Translations under genes and position numbers: made by a program
Notes under the pieces: model-generated
Database searches by the model: none
The model's input: only the letters and a program-made list of their open reading frames with translations
Told to the model about the DNA's origin: nothing
Source: Pelagibacteraceae bacterium
GTDB taxonomy: Bacteria > Pseudomonadota > Alphaproteobacteria > HIMB59
Direction: 5' to 3'
NCBI GenBank assembly: GCA_019651435.1
Contig: BOYI01000001.1
Span: forward strand, 124,001-188,000
Length of the DNA stretch: 64,000 nt
Shown here: positions 33,002 through 43,942 of the stretch, one piece after another
Layout of the letters: the number at the start of each line of letters is the position of its first letter
Position numbering within the stretch: the stretch's first letter is position 1

Positions 33002-34794
33002 TGGAAATTTCTAAAATTAGAAATTTTTCAATTGTTGCGCATATCGATCATGGAAAATCTACCTTAGCAGATAGAATTATTGAGATATGTGGAGGTATGG
33101 ATGAAAGAACTAAAAAAGATCAAGTTCTTGACTCTATGGATATTGAAAGAGAGCGTGGGATTACAATTAAAGCGCAAACAGTTCGATTAAACTATAAACA
33201 CACTGACGGGCATTCATATCAGTTAAATATTCTTGATACACCTGGACACGTTGATTTTTCATATGAAGTCTCGAGATCCTTATCTGCTTGTGAGGGATTT
33301 TCTGCTTGTAGTTGATAGCACTAAGGAGTTAAAGGCCAAACTCGCCAATGCATACCAAGCCATTGATGCAAATCATGAAATTTTGCCTGTTTTAAACAAG
33401 GCTGATCTTCCAGCTTCAGAGCCTGAGCGAGTAAAAAGATATTGAACAGACTATTGGGATTGATGCCTCAGAAGCCCATTTAGTTTCTGCTAAAACAGGA
33501 CTAGGGTAAAGAATTAATTGAAGAGATTATTTCTAAACTCCCTTCACCAACTACCGAAGGTAAAGATTTAAAAGCTCTATTAGTCGACAGTTGGTATGAT
33601 AATTATTTAGGTGTCACTGTTCTTGTTAGAATTTTAGATGGTGAAATGAAAAAAGGAATGAAGGTAAAATTTTTATCTAATGGTCAACAATATAATATAG
33701 ATAGAATTGGATATTTCACTCCAGAAATAAATTATTGTGACTCTCTTAAAGCTGGCGAAATTGGTTTTATTAATGCTAGTATTAAATCTGTTGCTGATTG
33801 TAAAGTAGGAGATACCATAGCAGAGCTTAATAATAATACAGTTAAACCTCTTCCTGGATTTAAACCATCATTGCCAGTAGTTTTTTGTGGTATTTATCCA
33901 GTTGATACCTCTGATTATGAGCATTTAAAAGAAAGTTTTGAAAAACTTGCTTTAAATGACTCAAGTTTTACTTATGAAAATGAGACAAGTGCAGCTCTTG
34001 GTTACGGATTTCGATGTGGATGTCTTGGACTTCTTCACTTGGAAGTAATTACTGAGAGATTAAGAAGAGAATTTGATTTAGATCTTATTACAACAGCTCC
34101 TGGAGTTGTTTATAAAATTATTGATAGAAATAAAAATGAAAAAATAATAAGAAATCCCTCTGAGCTTCCTGATCCTGCAGAAATTGATAAAATTTTAGAA
34201 CCTTGGGTAAAATCAACAATCATAGTCCCACAAGATTATCTAGGAACAGTAATAAATTTATGTATTGAAAAAAGAGGTAAGCAAACAAATCTTAATATTC
34301 AAAATAATCGTGCTATTTTAGAAATGGAGTTGCCTTTAAATGAAATAGTAATCGATTTTTATGATAAATTAAAATCTTATTCTAAAGGATATGCTAGTTT
34401 TGATTATCAAGTTTATGATTATTTTGAAGGCGATTTAGTAAAGCTAAATATTTTAGTTAATTCAGAAACTGTTGATGCATTTTCTAATATTGTTCATAAA
34501 ACAAGGGCAGAAACAATTGGTAGAAGAATTTGTAATAAACTAAAAGATTTAATTCCTCGACAAAATTTTCAAATACCTATTCAAGCTGCTATTTATGGAA
34601 AAATTATTGCCAGAGAAACAATAAAAGCATTTAGAAAAGATGTTACTGCTAAACTTTATGGTGGAGATGTAAGTAGAAAAAAGAAACTCTTTGAAAAGCA
34701 AAAAAAAGGAAAGAAAAGAATGAAACAATTTGGTAATGTTGAAATACCACAAACTGCATTTTTTGAAGCTTTGAAAATTGGAGATAATGATTAA
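33001..34794 (+). CDS. lepA: Elongation factor 4 (LepA), frameshifted near 33300-33510
   Basis: [70 protein letters not shown]. Confidence 0.94.
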
Positions 34795-34798
34795 TTAT

Positions 34799-34887
34799 GG
34801 AGAGATGGCCGAGTGGTTTAAGGCGCACGCCTGGAACGCGTGTATAGGGGAAACTCTATCGTGGGTTCGAATCCCACCCCTCCGCCA
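34799..34887 (+). tRNA. tRNA-Ser (anticodon GGA)
   Basis: ggagagatggccgagtggtttaaggc...ctGGAac...variable arm...gtgggttcgaatcccac...CCA. The 3' acceptor strand appears one base short. Confidence 0.9.
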
Positions 34888-34910
34888 TTATTACAAACAT
34901 AAATTTATTT

Positions 34911-35850
34911 TTTAAATTTATTCTAATTTTTTATTATAAAATTATAAACTTCATCTACTTCAATACTGTAATATCATTTTTCAATTTAGGCTCAATATAG
35001 TGAATATTATTATAATTTTTTGTAAACTTAGATGGAATTTTGTTATTAAACAATTTAAATAAATTGCAATCACCCGTTGATAGAATATGACTTACACCAC
35101 TGTCTTTGGGAGATAAAAAAGACATAAATTTAGTACAAGCCATGATACAGTGTAATTTGGAAATTTTTATCAAAGTATTTTCTGGTTCAAAATTTTATCA
35201 AAATTCTTTTGGGATTTCTTTTTTGCCCATTGCTTAGGCCCAAAAAAAAGCATGGAGGTACCCAAACTTTTAAAATTTTTTTATAATTTCAATATTTTTT
35301 TTTATTGGCCATATTTTTTTTTTCCCACCTGCACCTGAGCTACCCCAAAATTTTTTTTTTTTGGGGATCAAATAATTTAAAATTGTATTTAAAAACATTT
35401 TTTGGGATATTCAATATTTGATCTTTTATCAATATTTTTAAAATAAATATAATTCTAAAAGATTATAGATATTATCCAAATAATATTTTTTTTTATCATT
35501 ATCCAACTTTTTGTAATTTTTATATTAGAAAAATCCCGTTAGCAAATTTTTGATAAGAATATTTTTTTTTTAAATTTTTTTTAGATAAAAGCTCTTAAAA
35601 AAAGTTTTTTGGGTATCTATGATTAAATCTATTCTTTTTTTTGATAACCCCTTAAATAATTTATTAGATTTATAAAGGGAAAATTCCAATACCAAAATCT
35701 TCATATATAAAATCTTTTTTTTCTTTAACAAATGAATTTAAAATTTTTTTAAAAACCCGTAGTTCCATTGCTACCCAAAAAAAGATTTGGGGTTTTTTTT
35801 TTTTAAATCATAATGAAGGAATTTTAATTTATTCCCCAGTTTTCACCTTA
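34911..35850 (-). CDS. Probable glycosyltransferase family 9-like protein, heavily degraded sequence
   Basis: Minus-strand fragment CTKFMSFLSPKDSGVSHILSTGDCNLFKLFNNKIPSKFTKNYNNIHYIEPK resembles the GT9 C-terminal DSGxSH region, then (V)DEVYNFIIKN*. The N-terminal extent is unreadable. Confidence 0.35.
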
Positions 35851-36681
35851 TAAAAATCAATTTTTTTTTCATGTTTTTAATATTAAAAATATAATTTTTA
35901 ATAAAAAAAAGAAATTTCAGTTTAATTTTTACATAATGAGGAAAAAAAAAATGAATGTTTCCTTTTAATTTGAGATGAAATGTAATTGTTTTAGAAAATT
36001 TGAAGAAAAGCCCGAAGAATTTCTAAATTTAACAAAAAATTTTTAAAAGGATCGGGGAAATAAAAGGGAAAGAAAAATTTTGGTTTTCCCAAATGTACTA
36101 AAGATTGATTTAAAATTGAGCAGATGATTGTTATTAAAAATTTTCAAAGAAATTTTGCAAATAAATCTTCAATGATTTTAATTTTCCATATTAAAAAATT
36201 TATAATTTAAATTTGGGGAAAAATTAGTTAAATATGGTTGGGGGTCTACTTTTAAAAGGGGGGGATTGTCTTTTTCAAAAAAGGTTTTAAAATGGGGCAC
36301 AAAGGGGACATCCGAAATTTTTAAAGGCAAAAGAAGGCCTTTTAAAAAAACAATTAAACATCAATTTGTTAAAATATTTTATTTATTTGAAAATTTAATC
36401 ATTGGACGCATTTGAAGGTTTAGACTTATAGATAAAAAAAAGATAGATAATGAAAATCTTTAGAAATAAAGAAGAGTTTTTTCAAAGGGTTTTTAAAAAA
36501 ATTTTAAAACGAAGAGGCAAAAGGAAGGTTTTAAAGGGTTTTTTTTTTTCTTTTTTTGCGGTTTTCTAGTTCCCTTTGAGGAAAAATTTTCCCTCTGGCA
36601 TTAAATAATCTTATTTAATAATCCTTTTGTATTAGCTCCCCAAATTTTTTCATTTTATTAGCTTTTGAAAAAAAAACTACC

Positions 36682-37559
36682 TTACCTCTTGAATATATTT
36701 TTAGTATCTTCTACATTTTCTAAAGATTTTGATAATGAGGTATGGTCTTACTTTAAAAAATTAATAGTTTTCAATTTGGTCATACATTCCCCTGCTATTT
36801 CTGCTATCTCTTTAGAGGATTTTTTGTTTTTCAAGTTTCCAAATGTTTTCCCAACCATTTTCATACACAGTATCAATGTAGATGGGCCTACAACTATACA
36901 TTTTTTTTTGTTGAGCAAATAAAGCGATTGAATTGTCATATTTTTGAGAGTTGTGAGAGCAAATTCATGAGGCATAAAAATAAATATTAATCTGGAGAAT
37001 TGATCTTAATAGTTTTGTATAACTTTTTCTAATTTGATTTATATGTTTTTTAAATTTGAATTTGAAAAATTATAATTGCTTTCCTGTTTGGAAGATTGAT
37101 TTCTGAATTTTGAAATTCATACCAGTCTTTCAATGGGGAACCTTTGAGTCAAAAATTTATATTTCTATTTTCTGGTAAAAAAACTACTACATCTGGTCTG
37201 AATTGTTGTCCATCTTCATTGTAGTCAGTATATTGAGTTTTATAGTCACGATTTTTGGTCATTCCACAGTCTTGAAGAATATTTTCAAGAATTACCTCAC
37301 CCATTTGACCCATATCGGAAATATTTGAAGTCATTGCATTTGTCATTTTTTTTGTCAAATCTCCAATTTCATCAATCTTAGAATTTACATACCCACTTTG
37401 CTCAATAGTTTTATGCAGAAGAGAATTTAACTGTTTTTCAATTTTTTCAATATCTTGATTTCCTTGTACTTGATTTTTTTTGGAAGATCTAATTAATAAA
37501 AAAAGTAAAGCAGTAAAAATTAGTACTAGAAGGATAATAACTATTAATTCAAATGTCAT
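36682..37559 (-). CDS. rmuC: DNA recombination protein RmuC, frameshifted
   Basis: N part has a TM segment then GQMGEVILENILQDCGMTKNRDYKTQY..RPDVVVFLPENRNI; C part IVVGPSTLILCMKMV..KSSKEIAEIAG. Confidence 0.75.
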
Positions 37560-37643
37560 ATTTTAATCTTTAACTTAAAAAAGAAAAAAATTAATCAAAA
37601 ATTTTAAATCTTACTTAAGCTTTCTTTAGCTTTTTTCCTTAAT

Positions 37644-37964
37644 TTAAGTAATAATTTCACTATCGAAGATTTTATAATTAACAAGTTGGTTAAAATATTG
37701 ATGTATTTCAGAAGAGATTTTTTCTAGTTTTATTAGTTCATTGGGAGATTTATTTTTTAGATATTGAATCTCATTTTCAAAATCTTTTATTGCTGATTTA
37801 AAGTGTTTATCTGCAAATGTTTCAAATTTACTTTTGATACTATTAATATTTAGTTCATTATCAATTTTAGATTCTAAGTCATAATAAGCTAAATGAAAAT
37901 AATCAAAAACTTGATCACATAAATCATTAAGTTTTTCAAATTTTAAATCAAAAACTAAGTTCAT
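37644..37964 (-). CDS. Hypothetical protein, predicted coiled-coil
   Basis: 106-aa ORF, charged and helical in character; no family recognised. Confidence 0.5.
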   Translation of the reverse strand: MNLVFDLKFEKLNDLCDQVFDYFHLAYYDLESKIDNELNINSIKSKFETFADKHFKSAIKDFENEIQYLKNKSPNELIKLEKISSEIHQYFNQLVNYKIFDSEIIT

Positions 37965-37997
37965 TGATAAAAGACTACATTAAGTGAATTTAGATTG

Positions 37998-39027
37998 TCA
38001 AAGATTTAATAAATGTTTTCCAATAATTTTCTTTGTTTCTAAATATCTTTTATTATGAGGGTTTATTCCAGGTTTAATTTTAATCATTTTATTCACAGTT
38101 ATTTTATTTTTTTTTAAATATTCTACTTTTTTCAGGATTATTAGTAATTAAATTTAACTTTTTAACTTTAAAAAATTTTAATATCTCAGCTGCCGCTTTA
38201 TAGTCTCTTTCATCTCCGCTAAATCCCAAGATATTATCTGCTTGATATGTATCCCAACCTTTTTCTTGAATATTATAGCTGATAATTTTGTTATGTATCC
38301 CAAGTCCTCTTCCTTCTTGATTAAGATAAATGAGAATATTCATTTTTTTACTTTTGCTCATATAATTCAATGCTGTTTCTAATTGATATCCACAGTCACA
38401 TTTTTGACTTCCCATTAAATCTCCAGTAAGACATGAAGAATGTATTCTAACTGTCGGATTATTTGTCTTTATATCTTTATTAAAAACAAGAGCGTAATGT
38501 GTATTTTTTAATGTTAAATCATCAAAGATTACAATTTGAACATCGATATTTTTTTTTAGAGGAAGATTAGTAGAGTCCTTATAAACAATTTTTGATTTTA
38601 TTGTAGAATTCTTTATTTTTTTTAAATCAAAGGAAAATTTTAATTCATAGGGTTTACGTTTTAGAAAAATTGGGAAAGGTAAGATATTTAATTTTTTAAA
38701 GATTGAAATAATTTTTTTTTCTGAAGAGTCTAATTTTGAGAATTTTTGAATATGAATAAATTTTGATATATTTTTATTCATCAATAGATCGTTCATTTTT
38801 TTAGGTTTTTTAATAAGAGGAAATTTTAAAAATTCTTCAGCAGTATTTAAATCTTCACCTAGATATTTTAACAAGTAAACAGGTAAAGCAATATAAGAAC
38901 CAATTAATAGTTTATTATGTTTTTTAAAATTTTCTTCGGTTGCTGATAATGTGAAGTAACGATTATTAAAATTTACAACTTCACCATAATCTAATTCAAT
39001 ATGTAACCTATTTATATCATTTACCAT
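37998..39027 (-). CDS. ribA: GTP cyclohydrolase II, frameshifted close to the C-terminus
   Basis: VRIHSSCLTGDLMGSQKCDCGYQLETAL; YLNQEGRGLGIHNKI; TNNPEK; downstream frame reads VEYLKKNKITVNKMIKIKPGINPHNKRYLETKK. Confidence 0.88.
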
Positions 39028-39066
39028 AGGGGAGTTAATGTAATTATATAACGATATTAAAACAAC

Positions 39067-39101
39067 AAAAAAAGCCCAGTGTATAAACTGGGCTTTTTAA
39101 A
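39067..39101 (-). terminator. Rho-independent terminator of the minus-strand dmdA-like operon
   Basis: Perfect 10-bp inverted repeat AAAGCCCAGT (39071-39080) / ACTGGGCTTT (39087-39096) with a 6-nt loop; T-rich tail on the minus strand. Confidence 0.85.
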
Positions 39102-39113
39102 AAAATTAATAAA

Positions 39114-40418
39114 TTAAAACGCTGAGTCTCTGCCTTTAGATTTGGCAATTTCTCTCGCGTTAGGATTTACAGATGGTCTAAAAGGCATTTCTACTATTTC
39201 TCCATCAACTGGTTGACCTGGAGTATCGCAATATTCATCTGGTAAATGGAATTTAAATTTATTACCTATGTCTTTTTTTTCATAAGGCACATAACCCATT
39301 GCAATATTAGTCTCAAGCTCAGGAGAGTACCATGGAGATGTTAAATATCCAATTGGCGTGCTTCCATCTTCTGAGATAAGCCAAAAATCAGGAGCATACT
39401 CTTCAATTTTCTTACCTCCTAAAACAAAACCAACCAACTGATTACTATATGGTTTTTCGCCAGCTTCCATTTTAGCTCTCATAGCCTCTAAAGCTTCTTT
39501 ACCTATATAATCTGCAGTCTTTTTTCTAGGAACCTGATAACCAAGATTACATTGAAAAGGATATGTTTCAGCATCAAGATCTTGACCCCAAGATAAAATA
39601 CCAGCTGCAATTCTTCTATGATGAGCAGGAGCAATAACCTTTAAGTTATGTTTTTTTCCAGCTTCAAGAACAGCATACCACATATCATCAGCATACTTTG
39701 TTGCGTCTTTTAAATATATTTCATAACCTTTCTCACCAGTAAAACCAGTTTGTGAAATAATACAATCTCTTCCACCAACTTTTGCCTCCATGAGTCCATA
39801 ATAAGGAATATCTCTTACAGCATCACCGACCAAGTCAGCCATAAGATCAACTGATTTAGGACCTTGAATTTGAACTGGGCAAACATCTATCTCATCAATA
39901 GTGACATTAAAACTCTTGTCATGATTTACACCTTGTAAAAAAAACATGATGTCAGAGTCTGAAAGAGAAAACCAAAATTCATCCTCTGCAACTCTTAATA
40001 AGATTGGATCATTAAGAACCCCACCTTTACTATTACACAAAATAACATACTTACCATGCATGACTTCAATTCGTGATGCGTCTCTTGTAATTACATAATT
40101 TGTAAATTTTAATGCATCTGGTCCTTTAACTCTTATTTGTCTTTCAACAGCAACATTCCACATTGTAACGTGATTAACAAGCGCATCGTACTCAACCATT
40201 GCACCACCATCCTCAGGTTTTACATAACCTCTTGGATGATACATACGATTATAAACTGTACATCTCCAGCAACCAGCCTCTACAGCTAAATGCCAATATG
40301 GTGATTTTCTAACTCTTGTTGAAATCAACATTTGTTGTGGAGTAGGTCCGGATTGTCTTAAATTGTAGGGGACAAGTCTATCAGACTGATCCACAGTACT
40401 TGGATGTGTTAGCTTCAT
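39114..40418 (-). CDS. DmdA/GcvT-family aminomethyltransferase (DMSP-demethylase-like)
   Basis: MWNVAVERQIRVKGPDALKF, SKGGVLNDPILLRVAEDEFWFSLSDSDI (DmdA-like LNDP), but FTGEKGYEIY as in other GcvT members. Confidence 0.75.
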   Translation of the reverse strand: MKLTHPSTVDQSDRLVPYNLRQSGPTPQQMLISTRVRKSPYWHLAVEAGCWRCTVYNRMYHPRGYVKPEDGGAMVEYDALVNHVTMWNVAVERQIRVKGPDALKFTNYVITRDASRIEVMHGKYVILCNSKGGVLNDPILLRVAEDEFWFSLSDSDIMFFLQGVNHDKSFNVTIDEIDVCPVQIQGPKSVDLMADLVGDAVRDIPYYGLMEAKVGGRDCIISQTGFTGEKGYEIYLKDATKYADDMWYAVLEAGKKHNLKVIAPAHHRRIAAGILSWGQDLDAETYPFQCNLGYQVPRKKTADYIGKEALEAMRAKMEAGEKPYSNQLVGFVLGGKKIEEYAPDFWLISEDGSTPIGYLTSPWYSPELETNIAMGYVPYEKKDIGNKFKFHLPDEYCDTPGQPVDGEIVEMPFRPSVNPNAREIAKSKGRDSAF

Positions 40419-40499
40419 TTACCCTCCTATAAAGCCATTCTTTAGCAATTCCGAAAAATTAATTTCTTTTATTTTATGTTGCAATCAAAAAATTCAATC

Positions 40500-41381
40500 T
40501 TAGAAGATTTTTTTGTGGAGCTTTAATTTATCATTTTCAAGAGAAAATGATCCAGACTGAACCTCATTTAGCCACATGCAGGTTTTTTCAAAGCCCCCAA
40601 AAGGAAAGCAATGGAAGGATTTAAGCGGGGAGTCCGAGCCAGCATAATTAGAGAGGCCCAATAGCATTTCATCATTGGAAGTCTTGGTAAGCAAATCAGA
40701 GACTTTAGAAGAATTCTTTTTTAAAAAGTTTAAAGAGTTTCCAACACCACTCATCAAACCAAAGTTAAGTAAAGTCTTAAAAGAGGCAGGACCTGGGAAG
40801 CCCACTCTAACAGGAAGATCGATATTTTCTGATTTTAGTTTTTCACACCATGTAATGAAAGGCTCAGCGTTAAAGAAAAATTGAGTAACTAATTCAAAAT
40901 TTAAATTTTTTAATTTAGATAGCTCAAATTTTTTATTAAGAAATTGATCAATAGTTTCTTGATTGATATCTGGAGATCCCTCTGGATGACCGGCTATTCC
41001 AATATGATGAAATCCAAACTCAGTCAATAAACCAGACTCCAAGATATCTAAAGAAGATTTAATTTCTCCTGCTTGGTCGCCACCTCCACCGATGACTAAA
41101 ATCTTTTCGCTATCTGTTCTATTACGAATTTCTGTTAAAAAATTTTTAACATGATTTAGATCTTTCATTGTTCTGGCAGGAAGATGCGGGATAGGAATTA
41201 ATTTTTGATTAGATACAAACTCTATAGTTTCTAAAATATCGTTTTCAGAAGCATCAGGAAGATAAGTAATATAAATATGGTTTTTAGTATCTAAGGGTAT
41301 TGTATCTAATTTAAATCTAACTTTAGGATTGAGTTCAATCGTAAATCCTTGAATTAAAGAGACAATATTATCTTTGCTCAT
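40500..41381 (-). CDS. Methylenetetrahydrofolate reductase-like protein
   Basis: HIYITYLPDASENDILETIEFV..LIPIPHLPAR; IGGGGDQAG; GIAGHPEGSPD. Confidence 0.75.
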   Translation of the reverse strand: MSKDNIVSLIQGFTIELNPKVRFKLDTIPLDTKNHIYITYLPDASENDILETIEFVSNQKLIPIPHLPARTMKDLNHVKNFLTEIRNRTDSEKILVIGGGGDQAGEIKSSLDILESGLLTEFGFHHIGIAGHPEGSPDINQETIDQFLNKKFELSKLKNLNFELVTQFFFNAEPFITWCEKLKSENIDLPVRVGFPGPASFKTLLNFGLMSGVGNSLNFLKKNSSKVSDLLTKTSNDEMLLGLSNYAGSDSPLKSFHCFPFGGFEKTCMWLNEVQSGSFSLENDKLKLHKKIF

Positions 41382-41400
41382 GTGATTAAATTACAGAGGA

Positions 41401-43871
41401 TTAAGATTTTAATCTAGTATTTTCAGGATCTAAAAGAGGTTCAGTAGTTACGGTCAAAGGATACCTTTTTCCAAAGTATTCTAATTCAATTTTGTACCTG
41501 TAGAGGAAAGCTCTGAGGGTAGGTATCCATAAACAATATGTTTATCTACAAAGTACCCATAATTTGTACTAGTGACATAGCCTACTGCTTTTCCATCACT
41601 ATAAATTGGCTCTGTTCCTAAGGCCATTCCCTCAGAGTCGTCCATTACCATACAGGCCAATTTTTTCTGAATAGGTGCCTCTTTGATTTTAGAAAGTGCC
41701 TCCTTACCAATAAAATCAGTATCTTTTTTTAATTTTACTGTAAAACCTAATCCAGACTCATAGGGGTTGGTATTAGTGTGTATGTCTGAGCCAAGTGAGC
41801 GATAGCCTTTTTCTAAACGAAGAGACTCAAAAGCACCTGCGCCTGAACAAATCATGTTAAATTCTCTGGAAGTATTTCGAAGTTCATCCCATAGAGTTAA
41901 ACCATATTCTGTTGGAGTGTAAATTTCCCAACCTAACTCACCTATATAAGAAATTCGAACAGCAACACAGGGAATATTGCTAATGGATATTCTTTTAATA
42001 GAAAAGAATGGGAATGCTTCATTGGAAATATCATCATCATCACATAATTTTTCAAGAACACTTCTGGAATTCGGTCCCCATAGGCCAATCCCAGCTAAAG
42101 CAGACGTCCAGTCAATTATTTGAACACTTCCATCATTGGGCGCATTAACACGTAGCCAATTAATATCAATCATTCCATTACCTGCTCCAGCTAATACCCA
42201 AAATTTATTTTCTTCTAATCTGCTAATTGTTAAATCACTTTTTATTCCACCATAAATATTAGAAATGACACTGTAGACTACTTTTCCAACAGGAACGTCT
42301 ATGTTATTTGTACAAACTTTTTGTAAAAGATTTAAAGCACCTTTTCCATTTACCTCAATTTTCACAAAACCGGTAATATCAAAAAGCGCACCTGTTTGAC
42401 GAGTAACTAAATGCTCAGCTGCTTGAATGGGTGACCAATACTTGAGCCCAACCGGTTCCATGTAAGAAAATTTTTACCTTTAATTAATTCTGCATTAGAC
42501 TCATACCATTGGGGTCTTTCCCATCCCATAGTTTCAAAGAAATGTGCCTTCTGTCCTTCTAGGCGACTATAAAAAGGACTTCGACGCAGCGGTCGAGGTT
42601 GTTCCATCTGTTGAAGAGGATGAATAATATCATAGACCTCACGATAATTTTGCTTACCTCGGGCGCGTAAATATTTTCTTACATGATGATGAGGGTGAAA
42701 ACGATTTATGTCCCCTTGTCGAACATCAAGCTCAGGCTCGCCATTTACAATCCATTCTGCCATAGCTTTTCCAACTCCACCTGCATGAGTGATCCAGACA
42801 GCATTTGCTGTCCAGAGTCCTTTAATTGATGTTTCTCCCATTAGAGGATTCCATCAGTGTAAAAGAAAAAAGACCATTGATTTTTCTTGTTAATTTTTTT
42901 TCAGCAAATTTAGGAAATAGCCAATTAGACTCTTGATGAGCGCCTGCAAAATCATCTGGTCGAAAATCAACTAAAGAGGGCATTTCTTCAGCATCTTCGG
43001 GTTTTTTTAATTCCTCCGACTCTAATATACGAGGCTCATGTCTATAGTTACCAATAACATAAGTGTCATTCCACTGTCTGAAATAGAGACTGTAATCTTG
43101 ATGTCTCATTAATGCATGTTCTACTTGAGCCTCTTTGTGCTCTGCTTGAAATTCTTTTAATTCATCAAAAGGTTCTAACCATGCCATTTGATGCTCACAA
43201 GGCACAAGCGGCAAAGAGATATTTGCAAGCCTGCCCATTTTAGGTGCCCAAATTCCTGTAGATACCAAAACAATATCTGCTTCATATTCGCCGTGAGGTG
43301 TTTCCACTCCACGAATTTGATTATTAGAAATTTTAAAACCTGTTACTGGAGTGTCTCCAATAAATTCCCCTGCATTTAAATCAGTTACGTATTTTGCCAT
43401 TGCTCGCACAGCCCGAACTGGCGCGGCAAGTCCATCTGTAGGAACATAATACCCCCCATGTATTTTTTCTGGATCGATAAAAGGACTCATTTTAAGCACT
43501 TCATCTGGTGAAATTATTTTTGCATCAGTGAGACCATAGCTATGAGCTATGCCTAGTTTTCGATATAAATCTTCATGACGTTCTTTGGTTTTAGAGACCT
43601 CGATACCACCGACGGTATGAAAGCATGGTTTTCCTTCATAAGTTAGAGATCGAAGTAAATCAACAGTGTATTGAGCAAACTTACACATCATACGAGAGGG
43701 ATTTGTTTGGAATACACCTCCTGGCGCGTGGCTTGTAGACCCTCCAGTTTCAAATAGGGGACCTTGATCTAAAATTAGCATATCTTTCCAGCCTAGTTGA
43801 GCTAAGTGATAAGCAGTACTTGCTCCAACAATACCACTTCCAACGATAATGATACGAGACTTACGAGACAT
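41401..43871 (-). CDS. Dimethylglycine/sarcosine dehydrogenase-like FAD oxidoreductase with C-terminal GcvT domain, frameshifted
   Basis: IIIVGSGIVGASTAYHLAQLGW FAD motif; HAPGGVFQTNPS; middle piece ANAVWITHAGGVGKAMAEWIVNGEPELD; C-terminal GcvT with SYIGELGWEIY. The downstream frame continues ..TKLELEYFGKRYPLTVTTEPLLDPENTRLKS*. Confidence 0.88.
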
Positions 43872-43942
43872 TTCCCCTCCTAATATTAGATGTTAGAAAT
43901 AGCTAATCAGTTCAAAATTTTGATGTCAATACGAAAAAAAAA

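Noticed and set aside
33001-33640. Programmed ribosomal frameshifting in lepA
   Set aside because: Several clustered indels in a short span, not one conserved slippery site with a downstream structure.
35170-36660. Long ORF-free interval as a novel non-coding RNA or integrated element next to tRNA-Ser
   Set aside because: Dominated by inflated homopolymer runs, with no direct repeat of the tRNA 3' end, no integrase and fragments of ordinary genes. Bad consensus is the simpler reading.
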